The position numbers were made by a program, and so were the translations under genes. From Caulobacter sp. (GTDB lineage Bacteria; Pseudomonadota; Alphaproteobacteria; Caulobacterales; Caulobacteraceae), in contig JAUSMJ010000019.1 in the NCBI GenBank assembly GCA_030645575.1, positions 1 through 47,050 on the forward strand: a DNA stretch of 47,050 bases. The letters run 5' to 3'. The notes under the pieces are model-generated. The model made no database searches and was not told the origin of the DNA. It was given only the letters and a program-made list of their open reading frames with translations. Position 1 is the first letter of the stretch. Each line of letters opens with the position of its first letter. Below are positions 18,003-26,445 of this stretch, one piece after another.

Positions 18003-18605
18003 ATGCCCCGCCTTCTCACTGACAGCGACGTCGCCGACTTCCGCGAGCGCCTGATCGCCGCCGCCGAGCGGCTGTTCGGCGAGCGCGGCCCGGACGGGGT
18101 GACCATGCGCCAGCTGGCCGCCGAACTGGGGGTGTCGCCCATGACCCCCTACCGCTACTTCAAGGACAAGGACGCGATCCTGGCCGCCGTGCGGGCCAGC
18201 GGCTTCGACCGCTTCGCCAGCACCCTGGAAGCGGCCACCCGGGAACGGGCGGATGGCGTCGCCCTCAGTGAATCCACCGGCCGCGCCTATGTGCGGTTCG
18301 CGCTCGAAAATCCCGACGCTTATCGGTTGATGTTCGATCTCTCCCAGCCGAACGAGGCCGACTATCCCGAGCTGGTGGCGGCCAGCCGCCGCTCGCGCGC
18401 CATGCTGATCCGCCACGCCGAGGGGTTGGTGGCGGCGGGCGAGGCGCGGGGCGAGCCGGTGATGATCGCCCACATCCTGTGGGCTTCCCTGCACGGCGAA
18501 CTGGTGCTGCAGATGGCCGGCAAGCTGTCGCCGGACATCGACCCCTCGGCCCTGCGCCGTCAGGCGTTCGAGACGATCCTGCGCGGGCTGCGTCCGGACG
18601 CTTGA
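18003..18605 (+). CDS. TetR/AcrR family transcriptional regulator
   Basis: A 200-residue repressor-type regulator. The N-terminal helix-turn-helix is clear (ERLFGERGPDGVTMRQLAAE, LGVSPMTPYRYFKDKDAILA), and the C-terminal ligand domain (YVRFALENPDAYRLMFDLSQ) is of the WHG type. It lies divergent from the DUF2855 gene and most likely controls that gene and itself. The ligand is unknown. The downstream epoxide hydrolase is separated by a repeat pair and may or may not be a target. Confidence 0.92.
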   Translation: MPRLLTDSDVADFRERLIAAAERLFGERGPDGVTMRQLAAELGVSPMTPYRYFKDKDAILAAVRASGFDRFASTLEAATRERADGVALSESTGRAYVRFALENPDAYRLMFDLSQPNEADYPELVAASRRSRAMLIRHAEGLVAAGEARGEPVMIAHILWASLHGELVLQMAGKLSPDIDPSALRRQAFETILRGLRPDA

Positions 18606-18634
18606 CGGTCGCTGCGTAACCGCGCGGACTGTGT

Positions 18635-18747
18635 GTGCGTGGTTCGAGACGCTCGCCTGAGGCTCGCTCCTCACCATGACGAAGAATTTTGCAGCCCACC
18701 CCTACGCGTCATCCTGAGGAGCCCGAAGAGCGTCTCGAAGGACGCAC
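18635..18747. repeat. Inverted repeat pair, family C (GCGTCNTTCGAGACGC / GTCATCCTGAGG type)
   Basis: Left arm 18635-18682 (GTGCGTGGTTCGAGACGCTC ... CACCATGACG) and right arm 18705-18747 (CGTCATCCTGAGGAGC ... GTCTCGAAGGACGCAC) are imperfect reverse complements. The related pair at 21529-21626 follows ahpC. The right arm ends 15 bp before the epoxide hydrolase start. Confidence 0.8.
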
Positions 18748-18762
18748 GATGGAGATGCCCGC

Positions 18763-19911
18763 ATGACCCAGCCCAAACCCTTCACCGTCGATTGGTCCGA
18801 GACCGACGTCCGCCGCGTGCTGGACCAGGTGCGCCACTACCCCTGGCCGCCGGCGCCGGCGGTCGATAATGGCTGGCTGTACGGCTGCGACGCGGCTTTC
18901 CTTGAAGAGACCTGCGCCTACTGGGCCGACCACTACGACTGGCGGGCCGCGCAGGCCGAGTTGAACCGGTTTCCGCAGTTCACCGCCCGGGCCGAGGATT
19001 TCGACATCCACTTCGTCCATGTCGTCGGCGAGGCCGGCGGCAAGCGGCCGCTGCTGCTGACCCACGGCTGGCCGGGCAGCCACTACGAGTTCTGGGCCAG
19101 CATCGACAAGCTGGCGTTTCCGAGCAAACACGGCGGCAAGGCCGAGGACGCCTTCGACGTGATCGTGCCCAGCCTGCCCGGGTTTGGCTTCTCGTCGAAG
19201 CCGACGCGGCCGATCGGCCAGCGGGCCACGGCGCGGCTGTTCAACACCCTGATGACGCAGGGCCTCGGCTATGACCGCTACCTCGCCCAGGGCGGCGACT
19301 GGGGCGGGCTGGTGACATCCTGGCTCGGCTTCGATCACGGGACCAACGTGAAGGCCATCCACCTGAACATGATGGGGTTCCGCCCCAAGGGCGGACCGCG
19401 GTCGCCGGAGGAGATCGCCTGGCTGCAGCACAGCCAGATGATGATGCAGATGCTGGGCGCCTATTTCGGCCTGCAGGCTTCAAAGCCGCAGTCGCTGGCT
19501 TGGCTCGGCGCCGGCAACCCGGTCGGCCAGGCGGCCTGGATCCTCGAGCGATTCTACGACTGGTCGGACCTGCGGACCAAGCCGCTGATCGGCGCCTATA
19601 CCCGCGACCAGCTGCTGACCAACATCATGATCTATGTGATGACCGGCAGCTTCACCACCGGCGCCTGGTACTATCGCGGCCTGATGGAAGAGGGCGGCGT
19701 CGCGGCCATGGAAGGCCAGCGCTGCGAGACCCCGACCGCCTTCGCCAACTTCCCCGGCGAGCCGCTGTACAAGGCCCCGCCGCGCAGCTGGGCCGACCGC
19801 GCCTACAACATCACCCGCTGGACCGACATGCCGTCCGGCGGCCACTTCGGCGCGATGGAAGAGCCGGACCTGTTCGTGGCGGATGTCAGGGACTGGGCGC
19901 GGGACGCCTGA
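18763..19911 (+). CDS. Epoxide hydrolase (EHN-type alpha/beta-hydrolase)
   Basis: Hydrolyses epoxides to diols. The 382 residues have the N-terminal EHN region (FTVDWSETDVRRVLDQVRHY), the oxyanion motif LLTHGWPGSHYEFW, the nucleophile Asp in AQGGDWGGLVTSWLG, and the catalytic His in PSGGHFGAMEEPDLF. This is the microsomal/juvenile-hormone epoxide hydrolase branch common in soil proteobacteria. SD GGAG lies eight bases before the ATG. It is single, with a repeat pair upstream and oxyR convergent downstream. Confidence 0.93.
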   Translation: MTQPKPFTVDWSETDVRRVLDQVRHYPWPPAPAVDNGWLYGCDAAFLEETCAYWADHYDWRAAQAELNRFPQFTARAEDFDIHFVHVVGEAGGKRPLLLTHGWPGSHYEFWASIDKLAFPSKHGGKAEDAFDVIVPSLPGFGFSSKPTRPIGQRATARLFNTLMTQGLGYDRYLAQGGDWGGLVTSWLGFDHGTNVKAIHLNMMGFRPKGGPRSPEEIAWLQHSQMMMQMLGAYFGLQASKPQSLAWLGAGNPVGQAAWILERFYDWSDLRTKPLIGAYTRDQLLTNIMIYVMTGSFTTGAWYYRGLMEEGGVAAMEGQRCETPTAFANFPGEPLYKAPPRSWADRAYNITRWTDMPSGGHFGAMEEPDLFVADVRDWARDA

Positions 19912-19924
19912 CAGGCCCCTGGCT

Positions 19925-20818
19925 TCACACCCCCCGCAGCACCTCCGCCAGCATCCGACCCTCGTTGGCGCGGCTCGATCCGGCGCGCCAGGCGACGACG
20001 ATCTCGCGCGTCGGGTGCTCGGCCTGTAGCGGGCGGGTGGTGACGCCGACGTGCTCGGTCAGGCCGGCGTTGACGGCCATGGCTGGCAGGAAGGAAACGC
20101 CGAGGCCCGAGCCGACCATCTGCACCAGGGTCGGCAGGGAGGTGGCGGCGAAGGTCTCCTCGTCCGTCGATTTGGGCGGCTCCAGCCCGCAGGCGGCCAG
20201 GGCGTGGTCGCGCAGACAGTGGCCATCCTCCAGCAGGATCAGGTCGCGCGGCGACAGGTCCTCGGGATTGACCCGCGTCTGTTTGAGGATCGGGTGGCCG
20301 TCGGGCGCGGCGGCCAGCAGCTCGTCATCCTCGACATGGGCCCAGGCCAGGCCCGTCATGTCGTAGGGCAGGGCGATCAGGGCCGCGTCCAGGGCGCCGG
20401 CCTTGAGCGAGGCGATCAACCGGTGGGTCAGGTCCTCGCGCAGGAACAGCCGCAGCTTGGGGAACTGCCGGCGGATCACCGGCAGGGCGCGCGGCAGAAG
20501 GAAGGGGGCGACCGTTGGAATGACGCCCAGCCGGAACCGGCCCGACAGCGGCTGGCCGGCGCCCTGGGCGGCCTGGACCAGATCGTCGGTCTGTTCGAGG
20601 ATCGTCCGCGCGCGGCGCACGGCCTCCTCGCCGGCGGCGGTCAGGATCACGCCCGAGCGGGCCCGATCGACGACCGGCGCGCCGAGAATCTTCTCCAGCT
20701 CGGCGATGCCGGCCGACAGGGTCGGCTGGGTGACGTGCGCCGCCTCGGCCGCCCGGCTGAACGAGCCATGGTCGGCGAGGAGCTTGAGATACTGCAACTG
20801 GCGGAGGGTCGGGAGCAT
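19925..20818 (-). CDS. oxyR: Hydrogen peroxide-sensing LysR-type regulator OxyR
   Basis: A 297-residue LysR regulator with an N-terminal winged HTH (LRQLQYLKLLADHGSFSRAA, HVTQPTLSAGIAELEK) and a sensor domain. The redox pair is present as C201 and C210 (LEDGHCLRDHALAACG), with the same nine-residue spacing as C199/C208 of E. coli OxyR. I start at 20818 because that ATG gives the standard LysR N-terminus. It is divergent from ahpC-ahpD, its expected targets, with a 30-bp palindrome in the gap. Confidence 0.95.
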   Translation of the reverse strand: MLPTLRQLQYLKLLADHGSFSRAAEAAHVTQPTLSAGIAELEKILGAPVVDRARSGVILTAAGEEAVRRARTILEQTDDLVQAAQGAGQPLSGRFRLGVIPTVAPFLLPRALPVIRRQFPKLRLFLREDLTHRLIASLKAGALDAALIALPYDMTGLAWAHVEDDELLAAAPDGHPILKQTRVNPEDLSPRDLILLEDGHCLRDHALAACGLEPPKSTDEETFAATSLPTLVQMVGSGLGVSFLPAMAVNAGLTEHVGVTTRPLQAEHPTREIVVAWRAGSSRANEGRMLAEVLRGV

Positions 20819-20837
20819 GGCGGCAACATAGAGCCGC

Positions 20838-20867
20838 CCAATCGAACCGGAAAGAACAATCGATTGG
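20838..20867. promoter_or_regulatory. Candidate OxyR operator
   Basis: CCAATCGA (20838-20845) and TCGATTGG (20860-20867) are perfect inverted 8-mers separated by 14 bases, between oxyR and ahpC. The spacing is right for a LysR dimer contacting two half-sites. It does not match the E. coli ATAG/CTAT pattern closely, so assignment rests on position and symmetry. Confidence 0.5.
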
Positions 20868-20965
20868 ATTTGTGCGCGGCCGCCGCCTACCTCTGTCTCC
20901 ACGGCCGGACGGCATCCCGCCTCCCCGCGGCGTCCGGCGCCTCAGTCACTCAAGGAGACCCAATT

Positions 20966-21526
20966 ATGCTCGGCGTTGGTCAAAAGCTTCCGGACTTCAA
21001 GATCGTCGGCGTGAAGCCCGGCTTCATGCGGCACGAGGAGAACGGCGAAAGCGCGTTCGAAACCGTGACGAACGACAGTTTCCCCGGTCAGTGGAAGGTC
21101 ATCTTCTTCTATCCGAAGGACTTCACCTTCGTCTGCCCGACCGAGATCGCCGAGTTCGCCCGGCTGAACAAGGAATTCGCCGACCGTGACACGGTCGTGC
21201 TGGGCGGCTCGACCGACAACGAACACAGCAAGCTCGGCTGGCGCCGCGAACACCCCGATCTGCACCAGCTGCCGATCTGGAGCTTCGCCGACAACAGCGG
21301 CAAGTTCGCCCGCGCCCTGGGCGTGCTCGATGAAGACGAAGGCGTCGCCCAACGCGCCACCTTCGTGGTCGATCCGAACGGCGTCGTGCAGCACGTCTAT
21401 GTCACCAACCTGAACGTGGGCCGCGCGCCGGCCGACACCCTGCGGGTGCTCGACGCGCTGCAGACCGACGAGCTGTGCCCCTGCAACCGCTCGGTCGGCG
21501 GCGAGACCATCGACCTGGCCGCCTGA
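20966..21526 (+). CDS. ahpC: Alkyl hydroperoxide reductase AhpC (mycobacterial-type peroxiredoxin)
   Basis: A thiol peroxidase of 186 residues. The peroxidatic Cys is C57 (FFYPKDFTFVCPTEIAEF), and the resolving Cys pair is C171 and C173 (LQTDELCPCNRS). This three-Cys layout is that of M. tuberculosis AhpC (C61, C174, C176), which is reduced by AhpD rather than AhpF; here ahpD follows directly. SD AAGGAG is 11 bases before the ATG. Control by the divergent OxyR is very likely. Confidence 0.96.
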   Translation: MLGVGQKLPDFKIVGVKPGFMRHEENGESAFETVTNDSFPGQWKVIFFYPKDFTFVCPTEIAEFARLNKEFADRDTVVLGGSTDNEHSKLGWRREHPDLHQLPIWSFADNSGKFARALGVLDEDEGVAQRATFVVDPNGVVQHVYVTNLNVGRAPADTLRVLDALQTDELCPCNRSVGGETIDLAA

Positions 21527-21528
21527 TT

Positions 21529-21626
21529 GCGTGCTTCGACACGCGCTCTTCGAGCGCTGCTCAGCATGACGTAGACCAATTGCACGTCATCCTGAGCAGG
21601 CCCGAAGGGCCGTGTCGAAGGACGCA
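21529..21626. repeat. Inverted repeat pair, family C
   Basis: Left arm TGCGTGCTTCGACACG ... CAGCATGACG, right arm CGTCATCCTGAGCAGG ... GTGTCGAAGGACGCA. It lies between ahpC and ahpD and is the same family as 18635-18747. It may attenuate ahpD relative to ahpC. Confidence 0.8.
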
Positions 21627-21751
21627 CCGCGCGCACTGCAACAGAACACGCGGCCCCCGCCCCCCAGGGCCGCGCCGTCGGGAGCCCCGCGCCTCAAGTC
21701 CCTCCGGATGGCGCGGGGCTCCCGGCCCCTCTTTTCACCATGGAGACCGCC

Positions 21752-22285
21752 ATGTCCCTCGACGCCCTGCGTCAGGCGCTGCCCGCCTACGCCAAGGATA
21801 TCAGCCTGAACCTGTCCTCGCTGGCCGGCGAGACCCTGCTGACCGACCAACAGAAGTGGGGCGCCTTCGTCGCCTCGGCCCACGCCGTCGGCGTGCCGGC
21901 CGTGGTGCGCGCCATCGAGGCCGCCGCCCGCGAGGCCGGCCTCACCGAAGACGCCCTCGCCGGGGCCAAGGGCGCCGCGGCGATCATGGGCATGAACAAC
22001 GTCTATTACCGCGCGCTGCACCTGGTGAAGAACAAGGAGTACGCGACCCTGCCGGCCCGGCTGCGCATGAACCTGCTGGCCAACCCGGGGGTGGACAAGG
22101 TCGATTTCGAGCTGTGGTCGACGGCCGTCTCGGCGGTCAACGGCTGCGGCATGTGCCTGGACGCCCACGAGGCCGAGCTGAAAACGCACGGCGTGCCCAA
22201 CACCGCCATCCAGGCGGCCCTGCGCATCGCCGCGGTGGTCAACGCGGCCAGCCGCGTGGTGGCGGGCGAGGCGGCGGCGGCGTGA
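21752..22285 (+). CDS. ahpD: Alkylhydroperoxidase AhpD
   Basis: An all-helical 177-residue reductase and partner of AhpC. The active site is C132-G-M-C135-L-D-A-H139 ([14 protein letters not shown]), equivalent to C130/C133/H137 of M. tuberculosis AhpD. The ATG at 21752 is chosen because GGAG lies six bases upstream; a further ATG at 21740 is in frame. It lies 225 bp after ahpC, with the family C repeat pair between them. Confidence 0.95.
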   Translation: MSLDALRQALPAYAKDISLNLSSLAGETLLTDQQKWGAFVASAHAVGVPAVVRAIEAAAREAGLTEDALAGAKGAAAIMGMNNVYYRALHLVKNKEYATLPARLRMNLLANPGVDKVDFELWSTAVSAVNGCGMCLDAHEAELKTHGVPNTAIQAALRIAAVVNAASRVVAGEAAAA

Positions 22286-22293
22286 CGATCCGG

Positions 22294-22452
22294 CGATGCT
22301 CCCCATTCATGGGGAGCTGTCAGGCGGAGCCTGACTGAGGGGCGGCGCTGGCGTTCGGCGGAAAGTCGCATTCTGGCCCATACTTCAAACGTCGGCGCTG
22401 CCCCTCCACCATGCTCCGCATGGTCCCCCTCCCCGCGATGCGGGGAGGAACC
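22294..22452. repeat. Inverted GC-rich repeats between ahpD and the START-like gene
   Basis: The 167-bp gap has GCTCCCCATTCATGGGGAGC (22299-22318, a perfect hairpin), GTCAGGCGGAGCCTGAC (22319-22335, hairpin), and near 22420-22446 CATGCTCCGCATGG and CCTCCCCGCGATGCGGGGAGG. Such strings are common dispersed repeats around convergent genes; they probably end both transcripts. Confidence 0.7.
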
Positions 22453-22992
22453 CTATTGCGGATTCCCCGTCTCCACATAGCTCTTCAACCGCCCCAGCTG
22501 CTCCCGCACGAACCCGTCGATGCCCGCCGCGAAGCCGACGACTTCCGGCCGGGCGCCGCCGACGTTGAAGGTCTCGACGACCTCCGTGCCGCCGTCGGCC
22601 GTGGCCTTCAGGACGAAGGTCAGGGCGGCGCCGACGCCCTCGCCCTGCAGCGGCCCGAGCGGCGCGTCGATCCGCAGGGCCTGGCCGGGCATGACCATCA
22701 CCACCTCGCCGTGCTTGACGCCGGCCCCGGGGCCCAGCTTCGGCAGGGCCTCGCAGAAGCAGCCGCCGGGCGTCAGGGGCATGGTCATGTTGGCGCTGTC
22801 GCCGGAATAGCTGTGCTCGCCGTTCCACCATTGGCCGATCTGGCCGAGCGCGGCCCAGACCTTGTCCGGCGATGCGGCGATCGTGGTTCGGTTCTCGAGC
22901 TGGAAGCCGGCGGCCCAGGTCTGTTTGACCTCGGCATGGGCCGGCATGGCGGCGAGAAGCGCGGCGGCGGCCGCGATCAGTGCGGGTCTCAC
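22453..22992 (-). CDS. Secreted SRPBCC (START-like) domain protein
   Basis: A 179-residue protein with a signal peptide (LIAAAAALLAAMPAHA / EVK) and an SRPBCC/polyketide-cyclase-like fold, recognised by TTIAASPDKVWAALGQIGQW, LTPGGCFCEALP and the C-terminal helix GIDGFVREQLGRLKSYVETG. It probably binds a hydrophobic ligand in the periplasm; none is known. The GTG at 22992 is preferred because GGGGAGGGA precedes it and it places the signal peptide first; the frame is open to 23160 with an implausible N-terminus. Confidence 0.8.
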   Translation of the reverse strand: MRPALIAAAAALLAAMPAHAEVKQTWAAGFQLENRTTIAASPDKVWAALGQIGQWWNGEHSYSGDSANMTMPLTPGGCFCEALPKLGPGAGVKHGEVVMVMPGQALRIDAPLGPLQGEGVGAALTFVLKATADGGTEVVETFNVGGARPEVVGFAAGIDGFVREQLGRLKSYVETGNPQ

Positions 22993-23257
22993 GGCCTGGT
23001 CCCTCCCCTGTCCGGGGGCAAGCGAAGCACGCGTCGAACGGTCGATCAAGAACCGTCGGGGGCCGGGCGCCAAGGCCGGTCCCCAGGACGCCAGCGGCAG
23101 GGCCGCGGTCCGGGCGGCGGACATGGCCCTGCCCCGAGCCGCCGAAGCGCCGGCGCGCAACCGGCGCCTGAACTGTTAACCCCATCGCTCATCCGGCGGA
23201 TGAAGCCGCGTGCGACGCCCGCGCGCCGGCCCCAGGGTCAGGTTCGGGGGATTGGTT

Positions 23258-23797
23258 ATGGTCTCTATGGTCATCTGGGTCGCGTCGCTGTTCTCGGTGC
23301 TGCTGTTCCTGGGGTGCGTCTGGCTGACCCGCGCCGGCTACTGGCGCACGGCGGCGGCCCTGATGGGCGGGCTGGTCGCGGCGGCGCTGCGGTTCGGCGT
23401 CGATATGGCCGCCTTCCGCTTCGACTGGTGGAGCTTTGGCGACACGCCCTACGCGCCGGTCGTGACCTATGCGCCGGTGATGTTCTGGTTCGGCGGCGGG
23501 CTGGGCCTGGTCGGCTGGCGCATGATCCGCAACTGGGGCGCGGCGGGCGAGCTGGGCTTCTTCGCCGGGTTCGTCGGCCTGGGCCTGGGCCGCGACCTGC
23601 TGCTGACCACGGGGCAGGGCGCCCTGACCTTTGGCGACGGGCCGTGGCCGCTGGCCATCGCCGCCGCCTCGTGGTTCGTCATGGCCTTCCTCGCGCAGCT
23701 GGCGATGCAGCTGCTGGTCGGACCGATCGACGGCGACGCCCTGGCGCCCGAACGTATCCCACAGATCGAGGATAGCCCGGACACGGTCTGGTCCTGA
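23258..23797 (+). CDS. Putative polytopic inner-membrane protein, unknown function
   Basis: A 179-residue hydrophobic protein with about five membrane segments (VIWVASLFSVLLFLGCVWL; TAAALMGGLVAAALRFGV; YAPVMFWFGGGLGLVGW; ELGFFAGFVGLGLGRDLLL; PLAIAAASWFVMAFLAQLA) and a short acidic C-terminal tail. I do not recognise a family. Start choice is between ATGs at 23258 and 23267; codon usage is typical of the window. Neighbours give no hint. Confidence 0.65.
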   Translation: MVSMVIWVASLFSVLLFLGCVWLTRAGYWRTAAALMGGLVAAALRFGVDMAAFRFDWWSFGDTPYAPVVTYAPVMFWFGGGLGLVGWRMIRNWGAAGELGFFAGFVGLGLGRDLLLTTGQGALTFGDGPWPLAIAAASWFVMAFLAQLAMQLLVGPIDGDALAPERIPQIEDSPDTVWS

Positions 23798-24122
23798 TCT
23801 CCGCCCGCCGTCGCGCCCGTGTTCGCAGAATCGAGCCAACCCCGAGGTCTGTTTTCGTCCGGTATCGTGGTCGTCGATGACCGTCGCGGGCGCGCCGGAC
23901 GTCGCGAAATCAGGGAAGCGGGCGCCGTTTTCACGCGCGAATACCCTGCTCTACTCGCCGACATGGCGGCGGAATCGCCCCCGCCCGGCCGACCGCTTCC
24001 GCTGCATCGCAGCATCGGACTTGTAATTCCGGACCCGCGGGCCTAGTCTTCACGCCCCCGGACGTCCGCGCCCGCGGCCGGAAATCAACACCTCCCCAGG
24101 GCGAACCCGAGCTAATCTCCGA
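23798..24122. other. 325-bp region without a recognised gene
   Basis: Between the membrane protein and greA. A rightward frame of 75 codons (23819-24046) contains GLFSSGIVVVDDRRGRAGRR but has no ribosome-binding site or recognised family, and overlapping frames look equally random. The greA promoter should lie near the right end, where the lower-GC TGTAATTCC (24022-24030) occurs. No RNA gene was seen. Confidence 0.4.
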
Positions 24123-24596
24123 ATGGAAAAAGTGCCGATGACCGCCGGGGGGTATACGTCCCTCGACGAAGAACTGAAGCGTCTCAAGACGCTGGAACGG
24201 CCGAGCGTAATCGCGGCCATCTCCGAGGCGCGTCAACATGGCGACCTCAGCGAGAACGCCGAGTATCACGCGGCCAAGGAGCGTCAGGGCTGGATCGAAG
24301 GCCGCATCGCCGAGATCGAGGACAAGATCGCGCGCGCGCAGATCATCGACGTCTCGCGCCTGTCCGGCACCCAGGTGAAGTTCGGCGCCACGGTCACCGT
24401 GGTCGATGAGGACACCGAGGACGAGGGCCGCTACCAGATCGTCGGCGAGCACGAGGCCGATGTGAAACAGGGCCGCATCTCGCTGGCCTCGCCGCTGTCG
24501 CGCGCGATGATCGGCAAGGAAGTGGGCGAGGTCGTCGAGGTGAACACCCCGGGCGGCGTCAAGGCCTACGAAATCCTCAAGGTCGAGTGGGTCTAG
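24123..24596 (+). CDS. greA: Transcript cleavage/elongation factor GreA
   Basis: Rescues backtracked RNA polymerase by stimulating transcript cleavage. The 157 residues have the N-terminal coiled coil with the acidic tip ([20 protein letters not shown]) and the FKBP-like C-terminal domain ([40 protein letters not shown]). Length and signature are standard. It appears monocistronic, with a repeat pair after the stop. Confidence 0.97.
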   Translation: MEKVPMTAGGYTSLDEELKRLKTLERPSVIAAISEARQHGDLSENAEYHAAKERQGWIEGRIAEIEDKIARAQIIDVSRLSGTQVKFGATVTVVDEDTEDEGRYQIVGEHEADVKQGRISLASPLSRAMIGKEVGEVVEVNTPGGVKAYEILKVEWV

Positions 24597-24619
24597 GGTC
24601 ACTCCACCATTCTCCCGCC

Positions 24620-24703
24620 GTCATCCTCGCGCTTGTCGCGAGGACCCAAGCACACCCATGTCTGACGGTGTTTATGGGTGGCCCGGACAAGCCGGGCCAT
24701 GAC
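24620..24703. repeat. Inverted pair of REP family B hairpins with different stems
   Basis: Copy 1 (24620-24648): GTCAT-CCTCGCG-CTTGT-CGCGAGG-ACCCA. Copy 2 (24675-24703, reverse): GTCAT-GGCCCGG-CTTGT-CCGGGCC-ACCCA. The flanks and loop are identical, but the stem is replaced by an unrelated, fully complementary one. Located between greA and the ELM1-family gene; the second copy ends 15 bp before the GTG start. Confidence 0.88.
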
Positions 24704-24718
24704 GAGTATTAGGGCGAC

Positions 24719-25714
24719 GTGGCGAAACAACCCGCAAAACCTCCGCTGACGATCTGGGCCGTGTCCGACGGTCGCGCCGGGATCGAGGCCCAGGCCGTCG
24801 GTCTGGCCGAGGCCGTGGCGCGCCAGCGCAAGGCGACGGTGGTGATCAAGCGCATCGGCTGGACCGGCCGCGTCGGCCGCCTGCCCTGGTGGCTGAACCT
24901 GTTTCCGCGCCGCTGGCTGACGCCGGAGAGCGAATTTTCCGCACCCTGGCCGGATCTGATGATCGCCGCCGGCCGCGCCACCCTGCCGCTGGCCATCCGC
25001 ATGCGTCGCTGGACGGGCGGCAAGACCTTCGTGGTCCAGATCCAGGATCCGCGCGCCCCGGCCGGCCTGTTCGACCTGGTCGTGCCGCCCAACCATGACC
25101 GGCTCAAGGGCGACAACATCGTCTCGATCATCGGCGCGCCGCACCGGGTGACAGCGAAAAAGCTGGCCGACGAGTACAAGCGGTTCGCCGCCGCCATCGA
25201 CCCCCTGCCCCACCCGCGCGCTGCGGTGCTGATCGGCGGCCGGTCGCGCGCCTTCGACCTGTCGCCCGAACGGGCCTCCGCCATCGCCCAGGAAATCCAG
25301 CTGGCGCTCGAGCAGGAGGGCGGCTCGCTGCTGATGACCTTCTCGCGCCGCACCCCGCCCCAGGCCCGCGCCCTGCTGACCGCCCGGCTCAAACACCTGC
25401 CCGGCTTCATCTGGGATGGCGAGGGCGACAACCCCTATTTCGCCTTCCTCGCCGGCGCCGACTATGTGCTGGTCACCGAGGACTCGGCCAACATGGCCAC
25501 CGAGGCCGCCGGCACGGGCAAGCCCGTGTTCATCCTCAAGATGGACGGCCAGAGCCTGAAATTCCGCCTGTTCCACGAGGAGCTCGAACGCCACGGCGCG
25601 GCCCGCCCGTTCGGCGGCGCCTTCCACGGCTGGACCTATGAGCCCCTGGCCGAGACCGACCGCGCGGCGGGGGAAGTGCTGGAGCGGATGGACGCGAAGC
25701 GCGACGCGACCTAG
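24719..25714 (+). CDS. ELM1 / mitochondrial-fission-family (DUF1022) protein
   Basis: A 331-residue member of the ELM1 family, named after a plant mitochondrial fission factor but widespread in alphaproteobacteria. It has a glycosyltransferase-B-like layout: IWAVSDGRAGIEAQAVGLAE, DLMIAAGRATLPLAIRM, HPRAAVLIGGRSRAFDLSPE and YVLVTEDSANMATEAAGTGK, the last resembling a nucleotide-sugar site. A GTG start at 24719 is used. It ends 11 bases before pseF, so it may belong to the pseudaminic-acid transcript. Its reaction is unknown. Confidence 0.9.
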   Translation: MAKQPAKPPLTIWAVSDGRAGIEAQAVGLAEAVARQRKATVVIKRIGWTGRVGRLPWWLNLFPRRWLTPESEFSAPWPDLMIAAGRATLPLAIRMRRWTGGKTFVVQIQDPRAPAGLFDLVVPPNHDRLKGDNIVSIIGAPHRVTAKKLADEYKRFAAAIDPLPHPRAAVLIGGRSRAFDLSPERASAIAQEIQLALEQEGGSLLMTFSRRTPPQARALLTARLKHLPGFIWDGEGDNPYFAFLAGADYVLVTEDSANMATEAAGTGKPVFILKMDGQSLKFRLFHEELERHGAARPFGGAFHGWTYEPLAETDRAAGEVLERMDAKRDAT

Positions 25715-25725
25715 CGTCTGCGGCG

Positions 25726-26445
25726 ATGATCCTCGCCATCCTCCAGGCCCGTATGAGCTCCACCCGCCTGCCGGGCAAGGTGCTCATGCCGCTGGCCGGG
25801 GCGCCGATGATCGTGCGGCAGATCGAGCGGGTGGCCCGGGCCCGCCGGATCGACAAGCTGGTGGTCGCCACCAGCCTCAATCCCGGCGACGACGCCATTG
25901 AGAAGGCCGTTCGCCGCGAGGGGATCGCGGTCCACCGCGGCTCGCTCGACGACGTGCTGGCCCGGTTCACCGGCGCGCTGGAGGCCTTCGGTCCCGCCGA
26001 CCATGTCGTGCGCCTGACCGCCGACTGCCCTCTGGCCGACCCGTTCGTGATCGACGAGACGATCGAGACCTTGCTCGAAACCGGCGCCGACTACGCCAGC
26101 AACACCCCGCCGCACCGCACCTTTCCCAAGGGCCTCGATGTCGAGGTGATGACCGCCGACACCCTGCGCCGGTCCGCCGCCACGGCGGCGACGCCGGAAG
26201 AGCACGAGCACGTCACCTGGGGAGTCTGGAACCACCCCGACCGCTACCGCCTGGCCTTCCATTCCCAGCCGGCCGACGAGGGCGAGGTGCGCTGGACCGT
26301 CGATCGGCCAGACGACTACGCCTTCATGGCGGCGGTCTACGATGCTCTCTACAAGGGCAACCGCGCCTTCACCTCCGACGCCGTCCGCAGGTTCGTGCGC
26401 GGCCGGCCCGACCTGGCCGACTTCGGCGGAGACCGCCGGATATGA
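25726..26445 (+). CDS. pseF: Pseudaminic acid cytidylyltransferase (PseF/SpsF-like, FlmC-like)
   Basis: Activates a nonulosonic acid with CTP to the CMP-sugar. The 239 residues begin ILAILQARMSSTRLPGKVLM, the nucleotide-binding signature of SpsF/PseF/NeuA enzymes, followed by VRLTADCPLADPFVID and LDVEVMTADTLRRS. It overlaps pseH by four bases. SpsF-type enzymes use varied substrates, but with pseH, pseI and pseG in the same window, pseudaminic acid is the best guess. In Caulobacter such genes serve flagellin glycosylation. Confidence 0.85.
   Translation: MILAILQARMSSTRLPGKVLMPLAGAPMIVRQIERVARARRIDKLVVATSLNPGDDAIEKAVRREGIAVHRGSLDDVLARFTGALEAFGPADHVVRLTADCPLADPFVIDETIETLLETGADYASNTPPHRTFPKGLDVEVMTADTLRRSAATAATPEEHEHVTWGVWNHPDRYRLAFHSQPADEGEVRWTVDRPDDYAFMAAVYDALYKGNRAFTSDAVRRFVRGRPDLADFGGDRRI

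Noticed and set aside
18635..18660. GGTTCGAGACG resembling a tRNA T-loop
   Set aside because: It is part of the family C inverted repeat, and no acceptor or anticodon stem can be drawn around it.
23819..24046. A 75-codon rightward frame before greA
   Set aside because: No ribosome-binding site, biased composition, and competing frames of similar length; left as unassigned.
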